Source: CAYYYP01 sp964475985 | Lineage (GTDB): Bacteria > Bdellovibrionota > UBA1018 > CAYHWW01 | Length of the DNA stretch: 64,000 nucleotides | Assembly: GCA_964475985.1 (NCBI GenBank) | Contig: CAYYYP010000007.1 | Location: forward strand, 1 to 64,000 | Direction of reading: 5' to 3' | Shown: in pieces, positions 9,260-17,864 of the stretch | Position numbering within the stretch: the first letter of the stretch is position 1 | How the letters are laid out: the number at the start of each line of letters is the position of its first letter | Program-made: the position numbers and the translations under genes | Notes under the pieces: generated by a model | Databases searched by the model: none | Seen by the model: the letters and a program-made list of their open reading frames with translations, nothing else | What the model was told of the DNA's origin: nothing

Positions 9260-11013
9260 TTTGTTTTTTTCTCGGGGGTAGCGGCGGGCGCGTCATTTTT
9301 GGGGGTGCCGCTCGCGGTCGCTACTTCAATTTTGAATTTTTTCAATTTTACATCTTCTTCCACAGGTCCTTTGGCGATCCCGGAAAACAACTTCATATCG
9401 TCTAGGATTTTAAAGATTCGATCGGAATCCTGAGGCTGATTTACCAATGCTTGAAACTTAAATTGATCTTGTTTGTATTCAAAAAGCGTCACATCAAGGG
9501 TCAGGTCATTCGGAAAAGCGGCACTCACTTTATGTAAAACCTCAAAGGCGGAAGTCGGTACCTTAGGCGGTTCAACCGTGGTCGGTTTCACTTTTGCTAC
9601 CTCTTTTTCAACCGCCGACTTAAGTGCCGACTGGCTGTTAATGTAGGTGGCTAGGCTTGATTTGCTAACCCCGCTTCCCAGCACGGCCCTTGCTGCGCGT
9701 TCCAGAGAAAGTTCCTGTTCATCCAAACGGTGGGACATTAAAAAGTATTGCACCAATAAATTCGCATACACAAAAGCCAAACTCGCCACCGCAATTCGTA
9801 GCGGAGTTTTGAGTTCCTTCAGGGAAAAACTTAGGCCTGCGCCACCTTGCTTTACAAATTCATCTTTGCGGAAATTTACGCATTGACCACGCGCCGGTTT
9901 GATCCCCGTAAGCGCTAATGCCATGGCAACCGAGAACTCGGCTTGGGTATCGGTGGAAAGCTGAAGAGCCGAACCCGCCACTTGCTGTGAATAATTTAAG
10001 CTTTTAACCGGGATTCCAAGCGACTCGCTCAGGTAGGGTACGAGGTTCGTGATGAGACTTGAACCACCGGTGATGATGACCTCCTGGGGCCGCAAGTGAT
10101 ATTGACTTTTAAAAGACATCAACGACTGTTTAATGTCCCTAACTACAGGGGCCAGCGCATCGCTGATGGTTTTAGAAAACCTTTTCTGGTCTTCCGTTAG
10201 GGGTTCAGAAGAATTGGTTCCGGCGAACTGCGAGGGAGTCAATACGAAAGCGCTTTCCATTTTTGCGGTGTGCGCTTCCGGTAAAGAAATTCTAAAGGCC
10301 GACTCAATGGCGCGGCTGATTTTATTTCCGCCCACCGGCACGTGGTGGGTGAAAATGGGATGAGAACCCATGAAGAGGTGAATGGAAGTAGTGGCAGCGC
10401 CTAGGTTCACTAGACAGATGGGCTCCACGGGTGCCGAGTCGGGCAAAGTTTTTTCCAGAAGGTAATGCATGGCCCATGCTTCCGTGGTGACGACGTCGGG
10501 GTCCAACCCAAAATCGCCGAGATCCGCTAGCAAACCGTGCAGATCCTTTTTCAGAATGAGTGAAGTGTAAACGGAGCTTGCTTGCGTTTGGCTGGCCAGT
10601 ACCACAAAATCATAAACTACGTTTTCAAGATCAAGGGGGATCTCATCTTCCAATTCAAAACCAATGGAGCGTTGAATGACTTTACGATCCTTCGTAGGAA
10701 AAGTGAGCAATCGTGAAGTGACTAACGAGCCAGGCACGTTGATAACCACCCGCGATTGGGAGACGTCTTTGTCCTTAAGAAGTTTTTCTAGAGCCTTAGC
10801 CTGAGCGCTACTTAAAATTCTTCGGGACGGTAACGGTTCCTCAGAGTTCGCCGCGGGAGAAGAATCTTTTGCGGCTTCGGCGTTGACGGGTAGCGGTTCA
10901 TCCGGGATCACTCGTTCAACCAAGTAATCTACTAGTTCTACGCGCCCAAAGCGCACATCAAGTTCAAGTGCCTTTATATTTTCAGCGCCGATGTCGATGC
11001 CAAGGATTCTCAT
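9256..11013 (-). CDS. gspL: Type II secretion system protein GspL, PilM-like
   Basis: A 585-residue protein. Residues 1-360 form an actin-like cytoplasmic fold: phosphate-1 loop LGIDIGAENIKALEL, a second element CLVNLGAATTSIHLF and the adenosine-like motif VIITGGSSLI. These are typical of PilM and the cytoplasmic half of GspL. A transmembrane helix at about 404-427 (IAVASLAFVYANLLVQYFLM) is followed by a periplasmic PilN/GspL-type domain (LDVTLFEYKQDQFKFQALV). In effect it is a natural PilM-PilN fusion, as expected for GspL. GspL recruits the GspE ATPase to the membrane. Residues 45-65 are an acidic, low-complexity insertion. It lies 38 bp after gspK. Confidence 0.88.
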   Translation of the reverse strand: MRILGIDIGAENIKALELDVRFGRVELVDYLVERVIPDEPLPVNAEAAKDSSPAANSEEPLPSRRILSSAQAKALEKLLKDKDVSQSRVVINVPGSLVTSRLLTFPTKDRKVIQRSIGFELEDEIPLDLENVVYDFVVLASQTQASSVYTSLILKKDLHGLLADLGDFGLDPDVVTTEAWAMHYLLEKTLPDSAPVEPICLVNLGAATTSIHLFMGSHPIFTHHVPVGGNKISRAIESAFRISLPEAHTAKMESAFVLTPSQFAGTNSSEPLTEDQKRFSKTISDALAPVVRDIKQSLMSFKSQYHLRPQEVIITGGSSLITNLVPYLSESLGIPVKSLNYSQQVAGSALQLSTDTQAEFSVAMALALTGIKPARGQCVNFRKDEFVKQGGAGLSFSLKELKTPLRIAVASLAFVYANLLVQYFLMSHRLDEQELSLERAARAVLGSGVSKSSLATYINSQSALKSAVEKEVAKVKPTTVEPPKVPTSAFEVLHKVSAAFPNDLTLDVTLFEYKQDQFKFQALVNQPQDSDRIFKILDDMKLFSGIAKGPVEEDVKLKKFKIEVATASGTPKNDAPAATPEKKTK

Positions 11014-11051
11014 TCAAGACCTTTCATGATGGGCCTGTTTTTAATCACGCC

Positions 11052-12437
11052 CTAAAACATATGCCAATAGACTAAGTGTAACCCGCTTGGGTTGATTGCA
11101 GAAGGGTTTTGGGCATTGGCTTGCCCGTTCGGAGCCGCGGGATTGGGCTGCGTAGGATTGTTTGGCGTTTGACCTGGCGTGCCGGGAGCGGCCGGCGGAT
11201 TTTGCCCAGTTTCAGAATCCAAGATCACGTAGGCTTCAAGATTTCTCGTAGCCAAGCCAACCTGGGCCGTCACCAGAATGCGAAAGCTTCTCTCTGAAGT
11301 GATAAGTTTTAGACCAGCCTTGTTGAAACTTTCTTTGATGTCGTTCACCTGTGGCGCAAGCGAAGTTTTACCGACGGCTTCCCAAAATTTCTCCTCGCTC
11401 GCAAACGGAGCTCCCGTTTCTGGATCATCCCTTTGTTTTAAAAAGGTATTGATTTCCTCTTCCGAAAACCTAGGGAAGAGCGCCCAGATGGTAGCCTTGC
11501 TAGCGGTATTGATATTGATTCCGGTGGTGGAAAACGTCGTGAATGAAGGTGCGATGAGGTTAAAGAGGCGATCATCCATGCCGGGAATGAAATGAAGCTC
11601 ATTAATCGAATAAAACGGAGCTGCCTTCGGGATATAATCCTTAAGCCTCGTTTCGTATTCGTGGGGCGGAATTTGCGAGAGCAAATTATTTTGCGACTTT
11701 GCAAGCTCCGGATCAGGCTTCATATAATTCAAGATCACGGCTAAAATATCCCGTCCCACCACCGGTCGGTATAGTTCGAGAAATTCCCGGTCCGACGTGC
11801 GGCGGTTATCGAGCAGGTGATTTATGGTTTGTTCAACAATGGGTTTAAAGTCCACGTCCGTGCCCTGACCAGTTCCCGTCGCAGTGTTGGTATTAGTATT
11901 GGTGTTCGTATTCGTTGCGGTCGCTGTCCCCGTAGCCGTTCCGGTTGCGGTTCCCGTCCCGGTGCCGGTAAGCGCACTTTGGGCCTGCAAAACTAATAAA
12001 TTATTTAAGTTTATCTTAGATGACTCGCTTGAAATCTGAAGTTGGTACGTTCCCTCAAGTGAAGTTTTCTTATTGAACTCATTTATGGCGTTGGCCTGGG
12101 ATGGGGTGGAACCTGGAGGCTCGGGCAACGGAAAGGCAAAGGGAAAACTCCAGACTTGATCAATGATGCTTTTGGGAACCATGGCGGAGATCGCCTGATT
12201 GGTGGGATCCTCCAAGAAGGTCTGAATCTCTCGGTAAGCCTTAAGCCTCAATAGCGAAAATTTATATCCAGACTTCGCTAAATAAAAAGCTTTTAATCCA
12301 TCAATGAAATTAAAGGCTAGTCGCTGCTGAATCTGAACGGAGTAGGTGAGTTCGCCCATGACTACGGCGAGCACGGCAAGCGTACTCATGATCATGAAAA
12401 GTGCGATGCCTGATTCTTCACCCTTGCGCCGCCTCAT
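11052..12437 (-). CDS. gspK: Type II secretion minor pseudopilin GspK with a Thr-rich insertion
   Basis: A 461-residue protein. Its N-terminus, MRRRKGEESG then IALFMIMSTLAVLAVVMGE, is the GspK prepilin signature and lacks the usual Glu5 of major pilins. The family alpha-domain is present: TGININTASKATIWALFP and FASEEKFWEAVG match the GspK helix-hairpin-like repeats. Between KINLNNLL and VDFKPIVEQ sits a stretch of about 40 residues made almost only of Thr with Gly, Ala or Asn. The last 50 residues are a Pro/Asn/Gln-rich tail. GspK caps the pseudopilus tip with GspI and GspJ. It overlaps gspJ by four bases (12434-12437). Confidence 0.9.
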   Translation of the reverse strand: MRRRKGEESGIALFMIMSTLAVLAVVMGELTYSVQIQQRLAFNFIDGLKAFYLAKSGYKFSLLRLKAYREIQTFLEDPTNQAISAMVPKSIIDQVWSFPFAFPLPEPPGSTPSQANAINEFNKKTSLEGTYQLQISSESSKINLNNLLVLQAQSALTGTGTGTATGTATGTATATNTNTNTNTNTATGTGQGTDVDFKPIVEQTINHLLDNRRTSDREFLELYRPVVGRDILAVILNYMKPDPELAKSQNNLLSQIPPHEYETRLKDYIPKAAPFYSINELHFIPGMDDRLFNLIAPSFTTFSTTGININTASKATIWALFPRFSEEEINTFLKQRDDPETGAPFASEEKFWEAVGKTSLAPQVNDIKESFNKAGLKLITSERSFRILVTAQVGLATRNLEAYVILDSETGQNPPAAPGTPGQTPNNPTQPNPAAPNGQANAQNPSAINPSGLHLVYWHMF

Positions 12438-13204
12438 AACGCGAGCTCCGGCTTATAAAGTTGGGTGATGGCAAGGGTTGCGTTCGGAGGCAAAGGAGGG
12501 CTTGGCACGACCTCGATGCTCACTTCAATCAAGGATGGAAAGCGGTTCTGCATTTCCGCCCGGGAAGAGTCCCACGTATCAAACCATTGATCCTGCTCGC
12601 CATCTAGGTAGCGGAACCGTGCAAATTTCACGCGCCTTAAAATTACGAGGGTTTGCTCCGTATCGCTTTTGCGGTTTTCATCGGGAAAGGCATTGGGATC
12701 GGAAATCCGCGTTATGGCTTTCAGGCCTTCGGCCTTATTCACGTCGTCATCCTGGATTTCAAATTTGAGTTTGGTGAACTCTGACTCCGGGATGTCTTCG
12801 TAAAGGCGCACGTGACCGTTGGAAATAAAAGTCATGCTTTTATTATCCCCCGCGAATCTAGACGGCCTTATATTAAAATTATTTACCTTAAGGCTCCAGT
12901 AGGCGGTCGGTTGCCCAGGATCGAAGGTGTTGTCCCCGGCATTCACCACTTGTTTCTGGGAAAGCGAAGCGGGCAGCGCAGAGAGCTGCGGAGTGTAGAT
13001 GTGAATTAAATCCCTGCGCATAAGATCAAGGGATCCCCGCACGAGATTGTAAAATTCCGCGTCGGCCCCTAGCTTACTGCGCATGCTAAAAGTTTTAGCC
13101 GTAATTTGGTAAACGCCAATGGAAATAAACGCCAAGATGGAAATCGCGATGAGCAATTCCAGGAGGGTAAAACCTTTTTGTGCAGCAATTTGAGTTCGGC
13201 CCAT
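12434..13204 (-). CDS. gspJ: Type II secretion minor pseudopilin GspJ
   Basis: A 256-residue prepilin. The leader MGRTQIAAQKG is followed by FTLLELLIAISILAFISIGVY, the class III signal with Glu5. A Shine-Dalgarno AAGGGG precedes the ATG. The following region, GSLDLMRRDLIHIYTPQ, and the body with WSLKVNNFNIRPS and FLYLDGE-like strands fit GspJ. Length agrees with the family. It lies 8 bp after gspI and belongs to the GspH-I-J-K tip group. Confidence 0.9.
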   Translation of the reverse strand: MGRTQIAAQKGFTLLELLIAISILAFISIGVYQITAKTFSMRSKLGADAEFYNLVRGSLDLMRRDLIHIYTPQLSALPASLSQKQVVNAGDNTFDPGQPTAYWSLKVNNFNIRPSRFAGDNKSMTFISNGHVRLYEDIPESEFTKLKFEIQDDDVNKAEGLKAITRISDPNAFPDENRKSDTEQTLVILRRVKFARFRYLDGEQDQWFDTWDSSRAEMQNRFPSLIEVSIEVVPSPPLPPNATLAITQLYKPELAL

Positions 13205-13212
13205 GGTCCCCT

Positions 13213-13746
13213 TTAAGGCGTGAAATTAAACTTTTGGTTAAGATCAACCAAGTAGGTCGATATAGAAATGTTCTGCATGCCATCGCCCTTTTTCCAGGAC
13301 ACCGTGACTTTAAGTTCACGAATGCTATCCGTCAGATATTTGGTTACGGCTTGGGTCAGAAGTTTGGTGGAGTCCTTCTTTTCATCTTCTGACTGCTGAT
13401 TGTTTTCCGAGGATCCATCGCCCGTAATGTTAGGAAATTGAATCTCGATGATCTCCCGTTTCCATTTGAATTTGGCAAAGGGTTCTTTGTAATCGCCCGA
13501 TTCAGTTTTTTTCAGTTCACCGAAGGGTTTCCCCTCCAGCAAATGCTCAGATTCCACCATGAGATTTTGCAACAGGAAGCCTGCCAGGTTATAGTCTTTG
13601 GTTTTTGCCGTTTGTAGAATACTGCCACTTTGGCTCGTGTAAATTGCCGTGAATGCTACCACCATAATGACCATAGCAATCATGACTTCAAGGAGGGTGA
13701 AGCCAGAGCTTTGTTTTTTATGAACCAGTCTTACGGTTTTTTTCAA
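13213..13746 (-). CDS. gspI: Type II secretion minor pseudopilin GspI
   Basis: A 177-residue prepilin. Leader MKKTVRLVHKKQSSG, then FTLLEVMIAMVIMVVAFTAIY, with Glu5 after the predicted peptidase site. The downstream segment LAGFLLQNLMVESE is the usual GspI helix end, and the C-terminal strand LKVTVSWKKGD is the conserved GspI beta segment. A charged stretch (SSENNQQSEDEKKDST) in the middle is longer than usual. The gene overlaps gspH by four bases (ATGA). Confidence 0.9.
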   Translation of the reverse strand: MKKTVRLVHKKQSSGFTLLEVMIAMVIMVVAFTAIYTSQSGSILQTAKTKDYNLAGFLLQNLMVESEHLLEGKPFGELKKTESGDYKEPFAKFKWKREIIEIQFPNITGDGSSENNQQSEDEKKDSTKLLTQAVTKYLTDSIRELKVTVSWKKGDGMQNISISTYLVDLNQKFNFTP

Positions 13747-14381
13747 AGGGAGCTTGCTCCTTCTTTGAAATAACCACCTTCAAATCGGCTCTTGCCTGAA
13801 ATTGGGTCAACGATGAGGGAGGCTTCGTGACCCATTTTATCTTTGACGTGGATTATGGTTTTTTCTACGAATCCATGGGGGAAAATATGCGTGTACACGA
13901 GGCCCTTAGTCATAGGGTCCTTGTGGTTCGAAGCCAGAATGTCCGTGAACTTTACGCCCATGGGCAAGGATTTTTTATCGCGCGTAACTCCCTTGGAAAT
14001 TCCAAAGGTTGGTTTTTTTTGCGCTTCTAGTTCATCTTTAGAAAGCCTTGCGTTGAGCCTTCCGCGTTCTTCCTTTTGTTTTTCGGACTGCAATACTAAA
14101 TTTTGGGGCCCTTGCTCCACCCAGTAAATACTTTCATCCAAATCAAACACGACGCGAAAGACGCGGCCCTTAAGCTGGGATTCATCAAAGGCAGAACGGA
14201 TGGTCGTCGCCAGATCCCGCGTACTGCCTTCAAGTGACGCACGAGTAGCGATACCAATTCCCGGTACGGCTAACGCCGTGACCATGGCCATGAGTCCCAC
14301 GACAATGAGAACTTCAAGGAGTGTAAACCCTTTTTGTTTGATCCTAGAAATTAGGATCGGAGATGTCCAGGTCTTGGTCAT
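13743..14381 (-). CDS. gspH: Type II secretion minor pseudopilin GspH
   Basis: A 212-residue prepilin from the start proposed here: leader MTKTWTSPILISRIKQKG, then FTLLEVLIVVGLMAMVTALA. The frame is open further upstream to 14405, but starting there would extend the overlap with gspG to 62 bases. Starting at 14381 leaves 38 bases of overlap. No start gives a strong Shine-Dalgarno, so the true start is uncertain and an unusual codon nearer to the gspG stop is possible. The globular part has GspH-type strands (VFRVVFDLDESIYWVEQG). It links the major pilin rod to the tip. Confidence 0.85.
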   Translation of the reverse strand: MTKTWTSPILISRIKQKGFTLLEVLIVVGLMAMVTALAVPGIGIATRASLEGSTRDLATTIRSAFDESQLKGRVFRVVFDLDESIYWVEQGPQNLVLQSEKQKEERGRLNARLSKDELEAQKKPTFGISKGVTRDKKSLPMGVKFTDILASNHKDPMTKGLVYTHIFPHGFVEKTIIHVKDKMGHEASLIVDPISGKSRFEGGYFKEGASSL

Positions 14382-14823
14382 AACTAGCGCCGCCATCCTT
14401 GCCATCGGAACCTAAGGACTTCAGGGTGAATTTTTCTGAGCCATCGTCATTGACGTAAATGAACGCGCGGTCCCAAGCATCATTGGGAATTTTATTTCCC
14501 TTTAAGTAACCGGTGGGGTCGTAATTTTTACAGTCGGGCCCAGAAGTGGGTTTTTCGATCAGGGCTTGGAGGCCTTGAGTCGTATTGGGATAAAAACTGC
14601 ATGTGCGATAGAAGTCATCAAGCGCGCTTTGGATTTGGCGCATGACGATCTTTGTGGACTTTTGTTTTCCTTCTTTAAGCCTGCCCATGAGGTTAGTGGT
14701 GACCATCGTGCCGATGATGGCAAGCAGGGTCACAACGATCATGACTTCAATAAGGGTGAAACCGCTTGCGGCGTAGGCGCGAAACCTTTTTCTAAAATTT
14801 GGGGTGCTGCGTTGATTTTGCAT
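14344..14823 (-). CDS. gspG: Type II secretion major pseudopilin GspG
   Basis: A 159-residue major pseudopilin. The start at ATG 14823 is supported by GAAGGAGAG about nine bases upstream; the open frame reaches 14859 but that would overlap gspF. Leader MQNQRSTPNFRKRFRAYAASG precedes FTLIEVMIVVTLLAIIGTMV with Glu5. The body contains the family landmarks YPNTTQGLQALIEKP, DAWDRAFIY and the C-terminal LGSDGKDGG, which in known GspG binds calcium. GspG is polymerised by GspE/F into the piston-like pseudopilus. It is one of the clearest members of this operon. Confidence 0.95.
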   Translation of the reverse strand: MQNQRSTPNFRKRFRAYAASGFTLIEVMIVVTLLAIIGTMVTTNLMGRLKEGKQKSTKIVMRQIQSALDDFYRTCSFYPNTTQGLQALIEKPTSGPDCKNYDPTGYLKGNKIPNDAWDRAFIYVNDDGSEKFTLKSLGSDGKDGGASYDQDLDISDPNF

Positions 14824-14845
14824 AATGAGACTCTCCTTCAAAAAT

Positions 14846-16093
14846 TTAATGAATGTCATTGAGTTGCATGAGGGGCATAAAGACAGAAATGACGATGACG
14901 CCCACGACTAAACCCATGCCAATAATCATGATAGGCTCAATCAAAGATGTAAGTCCATTGATCTTCGCCGTGACTTGTTCTTCGTAGGTCGTACTTACAT
15001 TCAAAAGCATTTGCGGCAGTTCGCCGGTTTTTTCGCCAATTGCGATCATATGGATCACTAGCGGCGGAAATTGCCCACTGCGTTTTAAAGGTTCGGCAAT
15101 ACCTTGGCCCTCCGTGACATTTTCCCGAGCCCGCATAATGGCTTCCGTGATGTGAACATTACCGACGATGTTTTTGACGATGTTCATGGCCGTAAGGATG
15201 GGAACGCCGCCGGCCATGAGCGTAGACATGCTATTGGCGAATCTGGCAACGCCGATCATTCGCACCAGGGGTCCTAGAAGTGGTGCTTTGAGTAAAAATC
15301 CGTCCCAGGATTTCCTTCCGGAAGGGGTTGAGATGAATTTTAGGAAAAACATGGTTCCAAAAACTACGGCCGAAAGCAGGATGTACCAATAATTCACCAG
15401 TATGCTGCTGATCGTCATAAGCACCTGCGTTTGGATGGGCAAAGGTTTATTCATACTTACGAAAATTTCTGAAATCTTTGGCATAACAAAAGTGAAAATT
15501 CCGATCATGAGCGCACACGAAACAATCATCATGAGGGCAGGATAGGTCATGGCGGAAGTCACTTTACCCTTAAGTCTCACTTGCCCTTCTTGAAAGTCAG
15601 CCAGTTTGATGAGGACTAGGGGTAGGGTTCCCGACGCCTCTCCCGCCTCCACCATGTTGATGAACACGAGATTAAATATTTTCGGATGTTTAGAAAGCGC
15701 CTTGGCTAGCGAACTACCTTCATTGATGTCTTGCCGAATTACGGAGAGCACCATTTTTAGTTTTTCATTGTCCACCTGTTCAACGAGGGCGCTTAGGGCA
15801 TCAACAACGGGAATATTTGCCTTTAAGAGCGAGGAGAACTGCCGAGTAAAAAGGGAAACGTCTTTGAGTTTAATTCCACCGAATAAAGACGAAGAAGATG
15901 AAGCGGGATTGGCATTGGCCCGACCACCTCCACCGCCGCCTGATTTTCCGCCGGAAGTTTTTTCAGCGATGTCCGTGATGAGAAGGCCCGAACGTTTCAG
16001 TCGTGCCCTTGCTGCTTTGACGGTTTCCGCTTCCACCATTCCGCGGGTGGATTTCCCGGTTGCATCCAGTCCTTTGTATTCAAAAAGGGCCAT
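14846..16093 (-). CDS. gspF: Type II secretion inner-membrane platform protein GspF
   Basis: A 415-residue polytopic protein. It starts MALFEYKGLDATGKSTRG, the conserved GspF/PilC N-terminus, and contains two T2SF domains, each ending in hydrophobic pairs (about residues 175-200, 225-250 and 385-410). Family motifs FTRQFSSLLKANIPV, LVFINMVEAGEASGTL and MIAIGEKTGELP are present. Residues 48-68 are a Gly/Ala/Ser linker (GGKSGGGGGGRAN) after the N-terminal domain, a local peculiarity. The start shares one base with the gspE stop (TAATG). Confidence 0.95.
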   Translation of the reverse strand: MALFEYKGLDATGKSTRGMVEAETVKAARARLKRSGLLITDIAEKTSGGKSGGGGGGRANANPASSSSSLFGGIKLKDVSLFTRQFSSLLKANIPVVDALSALVEQVDNEKLKMVLSVIRQDINEGSSLAKALSKHPKIFNLVFINMVEAGEASGTLPLVLIKLADFQEGQVRLKGKVTSAMTYPALMMIVSCALMIGIFTFVMPKISEIFVSMNKPLPIQTQVLMTISSILVNYWYILLSAVVFGTMFFLKFISTPSGRKSWDGFLLKAPLLGPLVRMIGVARFANSMSTLMAGGVPILTAMNIVKNIVGNVHITEAIMRARENVTEGQGIAEPLKRSGQFPPLVIHMIAIGEKTGELPQMLLNVSTTYEEQVTAKINGLTSLIEPIMIIGMGLVVGVIVISVFMPLMQLNDIH

Positions 16094-17829
16094 TATTCAT
16101 CCGCCTGGGTTGCACGAACTAGTTCTTCAATGGTGGTGACGCCCGCAAGAACTTTACGAACGCCGTTCTCTCTGAGGGTTTCCATTTTATGTTCCACGGC
16201 TTTTCGTTTCACGGAGCCGGCATCTACGTTCTTTAAAATCATATTGCGAAGGTCATCTTCGATGACCATGAATTCATAAACCACGGTTCGACCAGAATAC
16301 CCGCTGTTCGCGCAGGCAGGGCAACCCGTGGACCGAAATAGCGCCACGTCCTTAACTCGATCGGGCGTAAGTCCAACTTCGGCCAAAGCCTCGGGCGTTG
16401 GTTCGTAAACTTCACGGCATTTTTTACAGACTTTTCTAATGAGCCGCTGGGCAATGATACCAAGTAGGGAAGAGGATACTAGGAAAGGCTCAATTCCCAT
16501 ATCAATAAGCCTTGTCGTAGCTCCGGCAGCGTCGTTGGTGTGCAAGGTTGAGAGCACCAAGTGACCGGTGAGTGAAGCATTAATGGCGATCTCGGCCGTT
16601 TCCTTATCCCGAATTTCCCCGATCATGATGACGTCAGGATTTTGTCGCAAAATACTTCTTAGCGCCTTAGCGAAAGTGAGTTCAATTTTTGTATTCACCT
16701 GAATCTGGTTGATGCCAGGAATTTGATACTCCACGGGGTCTTCCACCGTGATGATACAGCGTTCCGGCGAATTTAAAATTTGTAGGGATGCCGAGAGCGT
16801 CGTTGATTTACCGCTACCGGTGGGTCCCGTAACCAAGATGATACCGTGCTTTTTAGAAAGCATTTTTTTGATTTCAACCATGGACTCGGGTTCAAATCCA
16901 AGGTGAGGCAATTCCAAGAGGGTTTCGCCTTGCTCAAGGATCCGCATAACGAGCCTTTCACCATAGGTTGTAGGGATGGTGGAAAGCCGAATGTCGATGT
17001 CTTTACCGGCGAGTTTGATTTTAATCCGGCCATCCTGGGGCAAACGTTTCTCGGCGATGTCGAGCTGGCCCATAACTTTGATGCGGGAAGAAATGGCGGC
17101 GTGAACTTTTTTAGGTTCACGGCGAATATCGTAAAGCACGCCGTCAATGCGCAGGCGAACGACCATTTCCCGATCAAATGGTTCAATGTGAATATCACTG
17201 GCTCTTTCTTTTACGGCACGAAAGATCAGCTGGTTGACGTACTTAATAATGGGCGCGTCATCTTCACTGGCGTCAAGGATGTCGATGGTCTCATCAAGGT
17301 CGAGTGCTTCTTGAAACTCATCTTTGATCTCCGTCATCATATTGGCGTTGGAGCGCTCATAGACACGGTTAATCGCATCTTGGATGCGGGTGGAGGAACT
17401 TACGACAAGGTCGATATTTTTTCCGGTAAGGATTCTGAGATCTTCCAATACGGCGAGGTTGAAGGGATTGCTCGTAGCCACCATGAGAAGGTTTTCCTGG
17501 GGCAGAAACGCCATGGGCAGGACTTCTTTGGATTTAGCGTAATTAATGGGGATATCTTTGACTAATGCCGCATCAATTTCGTTGGGGCGCAAATCATCAA
17601 TGAAGGGAATTTCCAACTGCTCGCAAAGCGCTTTGAGCAACTCGTGTGGCGAGATCAAATTCCTCGTCACCAAAATCTCACCCAAGGGCTTTGACTCTTT
17701 AAACTGTAAACCCAATGCTTCGTCCAGCTGCTGCTCCGTAAGGGACGTCGTGCGCAAAAGGATCTCGCCTAATTTTTGGGAAGGATCACTTGAAGAAGGA
17801 GTCCGTGGAGTCACTTGGCCGCCAGTCAT
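16093..17829 (-). CDS. gspE: Type II secretion ATPase GspE
   Basis: A 578-residue ATPase powering pseudopilus assembly. The N-terminal GspE/MshEN domain (LGEILLRTTSLTEQQLDEAL) is followed by the Walker A GPTGSGKST at about residue 335, the Asp box, the Walker B with GEIRDKETAEI and the His box LSTLHTNDA. A tetracysteine zinc motif has CxxC near residue 468 (CKKC) and CxxC near 504 (CPAC), typical of GspE. The first 18 residues (TGGQVTPRTPSSSDPS) are a flexible lead. It precedes gspF with a one-base overlap. Confidence 0.97.
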   Translation of the reverse strand: MTGGQVTPRTPSSSDPSQKLGEILLRTTSLTEQQLDEALGLQFKESKPLGEILVTRNLISPHELLKALCEQLEIPFIDDLRPNEIDAALVKDIPINYAKSKEVLPMAFLPQENLLMVATSNPFNLAVLEDLRILTGKNIDLVVSSSTRIQDAINRVYERSNANMMTEIKDEFQEALDLDETIDILDASEDDAPIIKYVNQLIFRAVKERASDIHIEPFDREMVVRLRIDGVLYDIRREPKKVHAAISSRIKVMGQLDIAEKRLPQDGRIKIKLAGKDIDIRLSTIPTTYGERLVMRILEQGETLLELPHLGFEPESMVEIKKMLSKKHGIILVTGPTGSGKSTTLSASLQILNSPERCIITVEDPVEYQIPGINQIQVNTKIELTFAKALRSILRQNPDVIMIGEIRDKETAEIAINASLTGHLVLSTLHTNDAAGATTRLIDMGIEPFLVSSSLLGIIAQRLIRKVCKKCREVYEPTPEALAEVGLTPDRVKDVALFRSTGCPACANSGYSGRTVVYEFMVIEDDLRNMILKNVDAGSVKRKAVEHKMETLRENGVRKVLAGVTTIEELVRATQADE

Positions 17830-17864
17830 AATTGGAATTTTCCTACCTTGTTATACTTAATAAC

